Positions 44,031 to 55,612 of a DNA stretch of 64,000 bases are shown piece by piece (positions within the stretch are counted from its first letter, which is position 1; every line of letters starts with the position of its first letter). Under the pieces are notes generated by a model. That model saw only the letters and a program-made list of their open reading frames with translations. It was not told the origin of the DNA and made no database searches. Made by a program: the position numbers and the translations under genes. The DNA is from Sipunculus nudus (Eukaryota; Annelida; Sipuncula; Golfingiida; Sipunculidae). The DNA is taken from NCBI GenBank assembly GCA_026874595.1, contig CM049313.1, positions 78,670,659-78,734,658 of the forward strand, written 5' to 3'.

Positions 44031-45230
44031 GGTGGTTCAGTACTGTTGACCATTTGTCCATAGGTACCTATGTACATGCCAGAAATTAATGTCAATATTG
44101 TGTAATATGTAGACGTGAGGGTCATCAAAATAATGTACCTTGTCAAGACCGATCTTGTCAAGATATCATGCCGTACAGTCACAAATTCATAAATCCCCTC
44201 ATCAGCATAGTTAATCATAACCTTGTATCTGTCAAATTGAAATCTTGCAGTTTTCCATACACTATAGATCCTTCAACAAATAGCCTTATCATCATTATAC
44301 CACTGCTTAGTATACTGTCATTGCATTCATATTTGCTCAAATAAATTGTTTTTTTTTTACCCCTCCCAAATAAATAAAAAATAAACCACTATATTTTACT
44401 CCATATTAATCCATCAGTCAGATTATTTCATATATCATTTACTCACATATTACATTAATTTCCTTTATAAAAGCCCAACATGACCATGATATTCATAAGC
44501 TTTTTCTACTCAATATAGTATAACAATGGTGATACATTTATAGTCCAATCATGATCATCTGAGCGCCGTGACCCATGGGTCCCTTGTTTCTTGTAAGAAC
44601 ATTTAATTTACTTTTCACAGTCAGTATATATATAGATTTAATCTGTTAAATTCTGAAATTTGAAAATAAAAGCTTGAAAATTATTTTAGTTATTGAAGTT
44701 TTTCTGAGGCTCAAGTGTATTTACTTTTTGAACCTCCAGACCAGCCATGTCAGGTCCCTACAGCCTTGCCTGGGAAAACTTATTAGTGATGCAACACTGC
44801 TGTCACAAATGTAGAATCATGTGGCAACCCTGACTTCCCCCCCCCCCCCCCCCCCCACCAGATATGTTGCATTAGTTACATTCTTTTATTGCTTTGCTGT
44901 TTCTGATCCAATGTATACAACTTTCCTGAATCAAGTGTTATTTTCAGATATTTATTATTTTGCAATTTTTTAAAATATATTTTAAGAAAATATAAATACA
45001 TCTGTGTATATAATGTGATGTTGCCTGAGCAGATTAACTATAAAAGTTAATGTAATTTAGAATTGTTAATCAACTTAAATTTTCAAATATAATTGATATA
45101 TACTGTAAATGTATAGTAAAATTTATAAATTTTGTTCCAGATTTCCTGTAACAAAAAATTGATGTATTAAATAACCTTGTAAACAGGTTATCTAAAAAAG
45201 AATTAAATATAGGTACATTGTACTTCATTT

Positions 45231-47734
45231 CTGCAGGGCACACATGTATACATATATACCAGCAAAATCTTTGTCAAATTTGAAGATGGCTGACCTTGAC
45301 TGACATTTAAAGGTCAAAGATCATATATTCATAAGCCATACTACTCTAACCACAAAGCAATTAACCGTAATTTAAAAAACTAACACTAACTTCAGCTTCA
45401 TTTCACATTTTGCCCTCTATTGTAGCTAAGGACATTTTGTTTCATAGGTATTCCCCTACATGTAGATTTTCATTATACAGATCTATATCATACTTCTGAT
45501 ATGAGACCTGCAAAGTTCAACATAATACTAGTACACTCTAGTTCTAGCTAGGTTATAACATAAACTAGAGACATTGATACAGATATAAACATCCATGTGA
45601 GTACAGATATAACTGTTATCACCAATACAGTGTTCTTTGCGCTGAGGGCTCATGTCTACCCCCCCCCCCCCCCAAAAAAAAAAATGACTGGGTCCACCCC
45701 TTAAACACTAATATTTTTTTTTAATGCTGGACCCTGACATATTTGATGCTCTGCTGTGATGCCTGTTAATAGCAGCTCACACATAACCTACCGGTAGTTA
45801 TTCACAATGCAATAGAGACATTGGTATAAAATATCCACGGCGAAAATCTTAGGAACAAATTATTGCAATACACCCGATTGCAAGTCGCACTGGATTCGTT
45901 TGTGAAGGGTTGCAGAACTGCCTTGAATATATCGGTATGTATCAGTGATTTGGACGGGAATAGCCGACGCTTATAACCGAATTTAAAACTTAAAATTAAA
46001 GAGTAACCAAAGGTGTGGAACACGCATAAGATACGAGTATTATGTTGCCACGGCATGATGGGTGAGCGATAATTGGGGATGTACCGGACAACAACCGTGG
46101 TACACATTCGCAGTGCTAGTCTGGTCAAACGAAACCCCCAAAACACAGGTGTGAAACGCATTAAAATTCGAACTTGAAGTTAAAAACTTGCATCAGTTGT
46201 AAATATGGAGAATTTCTCAGGAAAGTAGAATTTATTGGTATTTGTCAGGAAACAACAACATACGTGACTCCCATTTTTTAGCTCGACGGACTAAAACTCA
46301 TCTGAGCCATATAGTCCGTCCCAAAATTCTTGTCCCCAGATTTATTGTGATAATAATTTTAAGAATATTCTGTAAAAATGCTCTTTGGTCCAAAGCAGAT
46401 ATACATAAAATGATATATTCAGCTGATTTTGTGTAAAGTTGTAATATTTCTTATAAAAAGTATTTACTTTGTTACTCTTTTGCGTTATGCTGACGGCCTG
46501 TTGATTGCACCTTCCCGGTACTGCTGTATGGAATGTTCCTCCATTGTACAGTTTCAATGTCTATGTCTGCATATGGTGTTTGTTATACAACAGTGATGTC
46601 ACAAAGACATCACAATGATCAGTTGTGCATAATCTTCAACTGACTGAAGTTATCAGTTTGCCTTGTTATGGGTTCATAACTGAAATGAGATTTCAGTTAT
46701 GGGGATCTTCTTATGGAAAAGCGTAGCAAGGGTATATTGGGATATTAGCAAAATAAACAGAGAAAATGGAGGCACTTAAGCAAATTTCTTACCAATAATG
46801 GCTAATAAACTGTTCTGGAGTAAAAATAAATTATGTAGAAGTGCCCTTATAAGGAAATTGTTAAGATTTCAACTCCTGTTGGTTTTTTTTAGCCTTCCAT
46901 GCTGTCATGTTTATCTTTTGTCACATGACCCTGTCCTTGACCTTATTGATATGAGAAAAGTTGTCCTCTGATTATTGTCCCAAATAAATTATAGTAAATA
47001 TTGTTTCCATAACTTCCATAGGCAAATTTGTTAAAACCTTAAAAGATATAGCCATAAACTTATAAAGGACTTATTGTAGCCATATATTATCATTAACTCA
47101 CAAGTATTATTCATGAAATAAGATTTTTTTAAATAGATTTATTAGCAATAAATTACTCTGGTACACCAGAGGTCAGGTCACAGGTCAGGTCTTGGGTGAC
47201 CAGAGTTCATGCCTCAGCAACATGGCTGTGTCAGTGATGGTCTTCTGCTCTTCTCTTCATGATAAAATGCTGTTATATCATATATAACATAAACAGAAGA
47301 CTCCACATGTATGGAAACTGATATATAAAGGATATATAGGTAGAGTTAACATAGTTTAAGCTGCATCTTATTCTTAATTACTCTTTTATTCTTTCCTTCT
47401 GATAAATCAGAAGGACTGCTACAATATTTCGTAAGAACATATTCAAGGCTGAGTATGGAGCCCGGGTCACCTGGTGTGTAATTCTCAGCCTTGCACCAAG
47501 GCAACAGTTTGCCAGGCTTGTGTATTATCAGTTCAACAGTGATGAAATAGTAGTAATCACTGTAACCTATTTTATCATATTTTGGATAATTTGTCTCATA
47601 CTAAATCATAGCAAGGTAAGGCATTATTTTGATGCAGGTAGTTGGCGTAATAGTTCCTGCAACCTGTGGACCAGAAAGGTTTACACTGCTTAATGTGTAT
47701 GAAAAATTATTCCAGAAAAACATGTGGACACGAA
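45231..47734. other. intergenic, no gene recognised
   Basis: Includes a C run followed by an A run (45659-45684) and a worn family A head at 46274-46330 (TTTTTTAGCTCGACGGACTA, CATCTGAGCC). A more CpG-rich patch lies at 45,840-46,160 with a 119-residue minus-strand frame of no recognisable content. Near 47165-47215 an AGGTCAGGTCACAGGTCAGG cluster lies next to an inverted CTGGT(G/A)(T/C)ACCAGAG-type word. Confidence 0.35.
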
Positions 47735-47950
47735 TACTGGGACGGACTACAGTCATGGTCCATTGTCTGTCCATCCGTCTGTTTGACTGGCATGTTTTGA
47801 AACAGTTTGACTTATAAATCCAAAGTTTGGCATACTGTTAGATGTCCCCAAGATCTCCTACCAAACTGAAACTTGGTCACTGCAACTTTGTTCCAGAAAT
47901 TAAGGAAAATCCTTGATTTTTCCATTTGGTCTGCCTAATATTAAAACATT
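47735..47950 (+). mobile_element. family A2 fragment
   Basis: GACTACAGTCATGGTCCATT, GTCTGTCCATCCGTCTG and ACTGTTAGATGTCCCCAAGA place it in A2. It is short and truncated at both ends by decay and by the next element. Confidence 0.5.
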
Positions 47951-47954
47951 CTGT

Positions 47955-50900
47955 TTTTAGCTCAGCTGACTATAAGTCATCTGAGCTATAGTCGTGGTCC
48001 TTTGTCCGTCGTCCGTCCGTCCGTTAACAGGGCACGTTTAAAAATCGTTGGACATATGATTCCAAAATTTTACGTATCATTAGATGTTCCCAACATCTTC
48101 TACCGTACCGAAAAATTGGGTCATTAGGACTTCGTTCCTTCGAGATATTAAGGAAAAACCTCCGTTTTCCATAAAAAAAGCCATTGTTACACTTTAAGGC
48201 TGCCTAATATCAAAACCACTGATCTGTTCTTTGTCATATTTGGTATTCATATTCTTCCATACATTTTCTATGAACATACCAAAAATTAGGTCAGTATTGG
48301 GTATTATTTTGAAGTTATGGGCCCAAATATAATGCAATTTTTAAAAAATCAGGTAATATATTTACTCACCTAACATGAGAATTGCTGAAGCTGGAGACTT
48401 TTTTTTCAGGAATATAACTTTATTTAATCAAGATTCAATTATTGACCCAAAATTAGATCTGAAATTTGCAAATTTTTCAAGTTATTAGCATAAATAAAAA
48501 ATCGATACCTTAAATTTTGTCCAACTTTGGGAAAGGCACGTTTTTTCTCTGTAAGCTCTGTTGATTTAATTTTCACAGCATATATACATAAGGATTTAAT
48601 CTTTTAAAACCTGAAATTTCAAAGGAATTGTTTGAAAAGAGAAGCTTTTATTCAAGTTTTCATACACCATGTCAAGTGTTGTTTACATCTGGCCCGCCTA
48701 GTAGAACAGCCATCACTTGTATTATGTAACCCACCCCAGGCAGCTTGCCTCAGGCTCAGCTTGGCCACTACTAGCAGGCTTCCCCTTTGCCCTGCACTCC
48801 CCCCCCCCCCCAGATGGTGCATTAACTAGATGAATGTTATAATTTTCTGTATTTTATTTTATTCATGGCTATGCTACATTTTAGATTTTGTATTGTACCA
48901 CCAGGGTTACAATAATTAAAGTGCACATTTAATAGTGTCCACAAAGTGGTGTAATGTTATGAAAGTGTGGATGTTCATCAGATAAGTAATTCCTTACTTC
49001 AGAAGAGTAAAAACTTCACCAGTAATTTTGTCAGTATTATATAATTTAAAAAAGTTATAATCTGTGTTTCTATTATATATCTATTTTCATACTTCAGGAC
49101 TGCCAAATATTAAAACCACTCATCTGGTTTTCTTCATATTAACCATAAATATTCCTCTATATAACTTAAATTTTGACCATGGCATGTTTCTTTCTTGTAA
49201 GAACATTTGATTTACTTTTCACAGTCTACATATATAGATTTAATCTGTTAAATTCTGAAATTTCAAAGTAAAAGCTTAAAAATTGTTCTAGTTATTGAAG
49301 TTTTCTGAGGCTCTAATGTATTTTCATTTTGAACCTCCAGACCAGCCATGTCTGGTCCCTACAGCCTTGCCTGGGTAAACTTATTAGTGAGGCAAAACTG
49401 CTGTCACAAATGTAGAATCACATGGCAACCCTGACCTTCCCCCCCCCCCCCCCAACAGATATGTTGCATTAGTTACATACTTTAATTGCATTGCTGTTTC
49501 CGATCCAATGTATACAACTTTTCCTGAATCAAGTGTTATTTTCAGATATTTATTATTTTGCAAATTTAAAAAAATATATTTTAAGAAAAATTAAATACAT
49601 CTGTGTATATAATGTGATGTTGACTGAGCAGATTAACTGTAAATGTTGATGCAATTTAGAATTGTTAATCAACTTAAATTTTCAAATATAATTGATATAT
49701 ATTGTAAATGACTATAAAGTTTATAAATTTTGTCCAAAATTTCCCTTAACAAAAAACTTATGTAATAAAAAAATGAGGACCTAATGCAAACTTTTGTTCA
49801 GTATTTTTCTCAGTAGAATGGGAATTAAAGTGATTTGCTTTGTTTTTCTATCTCTCTGTCTGTTTTTAAATATTCAATAATTATGAATAAAACTTTTTTT
49901 ACCTGTAAGATTAAATTTTGTATCCTGTATGTTTATGCAAAGGTGTTGAAACTTTCCTCACTCCCTGCCACTGAGTATTTGTTTAGGACAATATTCTTCT
50001 GGCAACTGCATAAAATTTATAACTGGTAAATAAAGAACTAAATATACAGAGATACAAAGGTGTTTTTAAACTCTCATCCCCCCCCCCCCCTCCCCATCAG
50101 GTCAAACAGCCGAGTCCCCATGTAACCCTTCACCACAACTGTGGCACAACACAACATCAGATTATGAGTCATCTCTTCTCTATATATTCACACTTAGACT
50201 CAGTCACTTTAGATTGTTTTCCTGTATAGGTCACCCGCATGTCCCATCAGTAACTTCTTCTCTGAACTCCCCAAGTTTTAGTCTCTCAAGTTGACCTCAA
50301 CCTGCCTATAGTGATCATGGGCGATTTCAATATTGACATTTCTAATATAATATATAACACCAAATTGACACAATTATGTCAACTCTTTAAATGTCAACAA
50401 CTAGTCAGAGAACCAACCAATGACCATGGAAATACCATAGATCTTGTCTTTACTAACTGTTTAAATGCTTCAGTTTCTACATTAGAAAACACATGGTCAG
50501 ATCACAAGATATTATTAGCAACAATCCCCCATTCTTCAATTCAGATCAAACATGGCAATTTCTCACAGCTTAATCTACAATTTCTTCTCTATAGATACTT
50601 TTTGAGACATTCTGTTTCCTCTCTAATTCAGCAACAACTGCTTCCCAAAACATATAAGTTTTCTACTTTTCCATAAATACTTTTATTTATTAAATGTGTA
50701 TTTTCATACTTAAAGATTTCCACTTCCTTCCTCTGCAATTTACTACATCTGGTCATTCCCATTGCAATATTTTAGACACACATTCTTGTTCATATTTAAA
50801 ATACTCATACTTCTAAATAACTATACCGCTCAACTACATAATTAATACAAAAAATTACATCTGTCAAAATGAAATCTTACAGACCTACATACAACAATAG

Positions 50901-50955
50901 TGACACAATTATATCTGTCTCATTCAGCTGAGCGCCGTGACCCATGGGTCTCTTG
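47955..50955 (+). mobile_element. Helentron-like element, family A2 (copy 9) with endonuclease remnant
   Basis: Head TTTTTAGCTCAGCTGACTAT with hairpin and GTCCGTCGTCCGTCCGTCC. The end CAGCTGAGCGCCGTGACCCA-TGGGTC-TCTTG lies at 50955. The body follows A2, with poly-C runs at 48799-48811, 49439-49453 and 50078-50090. Near 49020-49170 two A2 segments appear joined out of order, suggesting recombination between copies. It carries the best-preserved protein remnant of any element here (50281-50676). Confidence 0.7.
50281..50676 (+). pseudogene. AP-endonuclease-like domain fragment in a Helentron-like element
   Basis: An open stretch reads VDLNLPIVIMGDFNID, then QLVREPTNDHGNTIDLVFTN, then WSDHKILLATI. 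GDFN, the R-x-PT turn, T-x-ID-x-VFTN and SDH are hallmarks of the exonuclease-endonuclease-phosphatase fold found in LINE ORF2 proteins and at the end of Helentron Rep-helicase proteins. The N-terminal half of the domain, a helicase and a reverse transcriptase are all absent. After about residue 85 the frame no longer looks conserved. It lies about 280 bases before the element's 3' end, and a second worn copy holds a comparable place at 43905-44030. It was probably inherited from an autonomous element; a chance LINE insertion is the alternative. Confidence 0.6.
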
Positions 50956-51785
50956 TTCTTAACATTAATCATAAATATTTACCTTTATTGTTTTTATGTA
51001 CATGCCAGAAATTAAGTCAATTTTACATAATTTTAAAAAGTTATGGGTCCAAACACAAAGCATTTTGTAAATAAATCAGGAAAGATATTTACATAACATA
51101 TTATTTGTTCAAGCTCCAGGCTGCCCACTTCTGGTCACTACAACCCTGCCTAAGTAAAATTGTAAGTGATGCAAAACTGGTCTAGCCCCCTGTTGTCACA
51201 TGTCACCCCTCCCCCCCTCCCCCCCCCCCCCAATCACCAAACGTACTGCAATAACTGTTATGTTTGAATTGCATTTCTTTAAATGTAAAGCTATTTCCAG
51301 TTTAATGTGCTTAAACCTTTCTTGAAATAATAATTTCAAGGAGTAATCCAGAAGATGCCATGTTGTGGTTTTGTAGCATTACAAAAGAAACTTATATTAT
51401 TTTAAACAATTTAAGCAAAATAAGCATTAAAACTGGTCAGTTGGCATAATTTGATAATATATGAGCCAAATTATGGATAAATAAAGATGCAATTTAGAAT
51501 TGTGAATTCTGAATCAAGTGTTATTTTCATAAATTTATTGTTTCCAAATTTAAAAATTGTATTTTATAAAAAAAAATGAATACATATGTGTTCATAATGG
51601 GATGTTGCCAGACAAAATTTGCTTTAAATGTTAATTAAATTGAGAAATGTGAATCAACAGTAATATTCAGATATGTAATACTGTAAAATATTTAGTAAAA
51701 TTATAAACTTTAAAAATATTTGATGTAGTAAAAATGATCTAATGCAAACTTTGGTTCATTATTTTCCTGCCTCTGTAGAAATGGA
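50956..51785 (+). mobile_element. family A2 internal fragment
   Basis: Follows A2 copies from GTACATGCCAGAAATTAAGTC through CAGGAAAGATATTT, a broken poly-C stretch (51205-51231) and AACTTTGGTTCATTATTTTC. It has neither element end. Confidence 0.5.
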
Positions 51786-52300
51786 ATTAAAGTTATTAAC
51801 CCTGAAGGGGATATTGTAATGCTTCCTTTCATGTGTCCATCTGGAATTGGCTTGTGGATCAATTTATAGCCAAACCATTTGTCCAAAACCTTTTATCTTG
51901 CACATATGCCTCACCTACCTATAGATGGAAAACCCTGTTGATGTTGAGGCCAAATGGGCAAGGATCATGGCCACAGGGACCACTTCTTGAAAAAGCTTGT
52001 GCACCCAATTAAAGCCAAACCATTTGACCAAACCCTTTCATCTTGCACATATGGCTCACCCACCCATGGATGAAGACCCCAATCCATTTTGAGGTCATGG
52101 GGTCAAAGTTCACAGCCACAGAGCCCCTTTTCTTGAAAAGGCTTGTTGACCCATTTAAACCCAAACCATTTCACCAAAACCTTTCATCTTGCACATATGG
52201 CTCAACCACCCATGGATGAAGACCCTTATCAATTTTGAGATCAAGGGGTCAATGGACATGTCCACGGGTCCCCTCCTTGAGGACCCATTGAAAGCCAAAC
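51786..52300 (+). repeat. tandem ~135-bp AGGTCA-type modules, left part
   Basis: Three to four diverged units, each with AAGCCAAACCATTTGACC, CTTTCATCTTGCACATATGG, CTCACCCACCCATGG and GAGGTCA...GGTCAAAG. The series is cut at 52300 inside a unit and resumes at 59053, where a 6.75 kb segment has been inserted. Confidence 0.7.
52288..52300. repeat. 13-bp direct repeat, left copy
   Basis: TTGAAAGCCAAAC, identical to 59053-59065. Neighbouring modules read TTAAAGCCAAAC or similar. The shared TTGAAAG variant on both sides therefore points to duplication of one target rather than module periodicity. Confidence 0.7.
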
Positions 52301-52580
52301 TAGCTAGCTAGATCTAGTATTTATCGTCAATCAGACTAATACGGTTGGAGTAAACCCAAGTTTACCGCCCCGGTTGTCTCTTTAGACACCCGAGATGTTA
52401 TTCAGGGTTGAAGTTTTGGTGTTCTGTCGCAGGAGCTGTATTCAATATGCCTGTTTCATTAGTGTTGACCATGGTGGATCCCAGCTGCAGAGTTGTCTCA
52501 ATGCAGCAAAGTGCTATTGTTGTGGTCATGCATGGATCAGTGCTGCACGAGGTTCTCGGCTGGTCCCGCCACGTCTATTG

Positions 52581-54498
52581 TTAGCTCAGCTGACTGTAAG
52601 TCATCTGAGCTATAGTCGTGGTCCTTTGTCCGTCGTCCGTCCGGCCGGCCGTCTGTTAACAGGGCATGTTTTAAAACCGTTGGACCTGCGAATCCAAAAT
52701 TCTGCATACCATTAGATGTCCCCAAAATCTCCTACCATACCGAACATTCGGTCATTAGAACTTCGTTCCTTCGAGATATTAAAAAAAAACCCTCCGTTTT
52801 CCATAAAAAAGCCATTGTTACACTTCAAGGCTGCCTAATATCAAAACCACTGATCTGTTTTTGATCATATTTAGTATTCATATTTTTCCATACATTTTCT
52901 GTGCACATACCAAAAATTAGGTCAGTATTGGGTATTATTTTGAAGTTATAGGCCCAAATATAATGCAATTTTTTAAAAATCAAGAAATATATTTGCTCAT
53001 TTAACATGAGAATTGCTGAAGCTGGAAGCTTTTTTTTCAGGAATATAACTTTAATTAATCAAGATTCAATTGTTTACCCAAAATAAGATCTGAATTTTGC
53101 AAATTTTTCAAGTTATTAGCATAAATAAAAAATCAATACCTTAAATTTTGTCCAACTTTGGCAGTGGCACATTTTTTCCCTGTAAGCACTGTTGATTTAA
53201 TTTTCACAGCATATATACATTAGGATTTAATATTTAAAAATCTGAAATTTCAAAGTAATTGTTCGAAAAGAGTAGCTTTTATTCAAGTTTTCATACAGCA
53301 TGTCAGGTGTTGTTTACATCTGGCCCACCTAGTAGTACAGCCTTCACTTGCATTATGTAACCCACCCCAGGCAGCTTGCCTTGGCCCAGCTTGGCCACTA
53401 CTAGCAGGCATCCCCTCTGCCCTGCACTCACCCCCCCAGCTGGTGCATAAACTAGATGAATGTTATAATTTTCTGTATTTTATTTTATTCTTGGACATGC
53501 TTTATTTTAGATTTTGTATTGTACCATCAGGGTTACAGTGATTAAAGTGCACATTTAATTGTGTCCACAAAGTGGTGTATTGCTATGAAAGTGTGGGTGT
53601 TCATCAGATAAGTAATGCTTTACTTCAGAAGAGTAAAACTTCACCAGGTGTGAAATTGACTATAAATTCCAGTAATTAATTATAGCTGAGATTGTAATTA
53701 GCATAATGATATTGTCTGTCCCTCATTCAACCAACAGTGCGTATACTTTATTTGAAAAGATGTTTTTATTTTATCAAATTTACTGAATCTTTAATTTTAT
53801 TCCGGTGAATAAAAATAAGCATGTACTGAAAACTCCAATGTGCAAAACTTTTTAATAGGGATTCAAGGAATAATTTTGTAGATGCCATGTTGTGGCATTA
53901 TTTTCTTTTACATTCAGTTTAAACATTTGATTTAAAAATAATAAAATATATGTGTATGCATAATATGACCCAGTATGATATATAGAGATTGCAACTTAGA
54001 TTTCTAATATTTTAACTTATATTTTCAGTTTTTATATTACAAATTTATAACACTTGTAAATAAAAAAAAAAATGAACCAGATAAAAAATTCTTAATGGAA
54101 AAAGTGGATATACTAAAAAAATAGGCTTATATATAAACTTATATGCATTATTCCCTTGAAAGTGAAATAAAAGTATTAGTCCATTCTGTCCAATTTCCTG
54201 TCCATCTGTAAATTTTTCATATGCATCACAGTATCTCAAAACTTTTACTGTTTTTCTTCATGACAGTCTTGTCAGAGTATTAGTTTGCAATCATATATTG
54301 AGAACTTTACTATAACCAAGTAGGAGGGCCCTTTCCTCTTAGCTTCTCATATGCTTATATAAACATAAATAAGCTAAACACCAACAACTCATAATACAGC
54401 TTATATTTATTTCCACACAAAACCAGCATGTGCCTCATTTCAAAATCATATTTTTTATCATATATAACAGCTGAGTGCCGTGACCCATGGGTCCCTTG
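52581..54498 (+). mobile_element. Helentron-like element, family A2 (copy 10), intact ends
   Basis: Head TTAGCTCAGCTGACTGTAAG-TCATCTGAGCT (hairpin) and GTCCGTCGTCCGTCCGGCCG. The end CAGCTGAGTGCCGTGACCCA-TGGGTCC-CTTG lies at 54498. The body is closely similar to copies 3, 8 and 9. It provides the uninterrupted sequence CTAATATTTTAACTTATATT (about 54005) at the site where copy 3 holds the family B insertion. Confidence 0.8.
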
Positions 54499-54585
54499 TT
54501 TTCTTGTTGTGACGTTTTTGTTTTCTTTCTTCTTATTTTGAGCCTTTTCTTCTATTTTCTTTCGCTGTTTTGAGTTGTGAGACTT

Positions 54586-54860
54586 CTATTTTGGGCTAGA
54601 GTATTCTTCTGGTTCACTTGATTCTTCCTCGCTGTCAGATGAGCTGATCTGTAAAGTGGTAGGACATTTTCTGTATGTCTGAAAAAATCCTGTTTTGTAA
54701 GGTTAAACCGTAGTATGGTCTTGGCTGCTTTGTAAAAGTCATTTGCTAACACGACCTCTACTGAATCATCCCATGAGTGATGGAGGACTGCTCCAGCCAG
54801 TAGATAGAACAACTGCAGTGGGTTGTAGTAGCTGGTGTTGTTACCGGCATCTGGGCACTT
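54586..54860 (-). pseudogene. possible last coding exon or decayed gene fragment
   Basis: On the minus strand, 54860 down to about 54690 reads CPDAGNNTSYYNPLQLFYLL, AGAVLHHSWDDSVEVVL and ANDFYKAAKTILRF without stops. After a TTTTTT run the sense shifts by one frame to a Ser/Glu-rich end, SSSDSEEESSEPEEYSSPK, and a TAG at 54586-54588. This looks like real coding sequence with a one-base slip in the T run, or two parts of one exon. TTTAG and CCCAG words upstream could be acceptors. I do not recognise the protein and found no further exon with confidence. Confidence 0.3.
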
Positions 54861-55252
54861 TCACACTAAAGGTTGGATATGAAAAATTGTTAAACAATGG
54901 TTCACAGGTAAGTTTTGTGGCTGGAAATATGATACATATTATCATATTTGTAAAGGCCACACCAGCCTCTATAAACACAGAAAATTTTATAACTCTAGAC
55001 CAATTTTTAAGAAGTTCTGGCCATTTAAGTGTTATTTTCATCAAATTTTGGAGTCTCACTCACAAAAATGGAAAAATTTAATGTAAATATGACTGAAATT
55101 TGTTTACCAGAACAGAAATATTCTAATTGCAGCACATGCTGTAACATGTAAACTACAAGTGCTCCAAGTTTCATGACTTTCATACTGGTGGTTAAAATTA
55201 TCCAATCAATATCCTTCAGTATAATAATTGGTTAAAAAATTTTGCTGGGACC

Positions 55253-55268
55253 TGTCCTCTCCAGTACA
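55253..55268 (+). repeat. TGTCCTCTCCAGTACA, copy 1
   Basis: Exact 16-mer, preceded by a less conserved GGTTAAAAAATTTTGC arm. One of five copies in 2.3 kb. Confidence 0.9.
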
Positions 55269-55432
55269 ATGCATCCTCAAAAGAAATGTAATTCTCATGT
55301 CACAAAACAAAATCCTGCTTTAAACAGCCAGTATTATATCTAATCATGTTTTGGTAACTAAGGGCTGGGTATGTGTGTCCTGACCGGGATGATTTGGCAC
55401 TTGTTTACCTGGTATATGCCTGTTAAAAAAAT

Positions 55433-55448
55433 TGTCCTCTCCAGTACA
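55433..55448 (+). repeat. TGTCCTCTCCAGTACA, copy 2
   Basis: Exact 16-mer, preceded by TGTTAAAAAAAT. Confidence 0.9.
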
Positions 55449-55596
55449 TACAGATAAAATTCACTTTAATGTAGAAATTAAAAGCCTATTTTAGTTTATA
55501 TGTAACAGGTAGCTAAGATGATAAATTCCCTGGTGTTTGCATTGCATACCATCTAATATTCTGTGGCCAGTTTAGCAATGAGTGTATCTGTTAAAA

Positions 55597-55612
55597 TGTC
55601 CTCTCCAGTACA
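55597..55612 (+). repeat. TGTCCTCTCCAGTACA, copy 3
   Basis: Exact 16-mer, preceded by TGTTAAAA. Confidence 0.9.

Larger units (their letters stand above)
41591..44586 (+). mobile_element. Helentron-like element, family A2 (copy 8), nested in copy 7
   Basis: Begins TTTTTAGCTCAGCTGACTAT and ends ATCTGAGCGCCGTGACCCAT-GGGTCC-CTTG at 44586. It contains the A2 body, a long TC microsatellite, a poly-C run (43736-43752) and a worn endonuclease remnant near 43905-44030, located about 560-680 bases before its 3' end. Confidence 0.7.
41041..45230 (+). mobile_element. family A2 element (copy 7), 5'-truncated, split by copy 8
   Basis: The head hairpin is missing; it starts CACTATAAGTCATCGTCCAT and follows A2 to GACCATGGCATG at 41590. 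It resumes at 44587 with TTTCTTGTAAGAACATTTAA and continues to about 45230 through GACCAGCCATGTCAGGTCCC and a 20-base poly-C run (44837-44856). The same phrase is uninterrupted at 49180-49210. No 3' palindrome was found. Confidence 0.6.

Noticed and set aside
45802-46161. A 119-residue minus-strand open frame
   Set aside because: There is no recognisable motif or splice context. The local CpG-rich composition makes long frames more likely by chance.
50281-50676. Reading the endonuclease fragment as a full LINE ORF2
   Set aside because: No reverse transcriptase follows before the element's 3' end, and the fragment's place is shared with a second A2 copy.
52395-52715. A 106-residue frame with Cys and His residues resembling a zinc knuckle
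   Set aside because: The spacing fits no standard knuckle, the frame runs into a repeat head, and the same region reads better as the 3' end of a minus-strand insertion.
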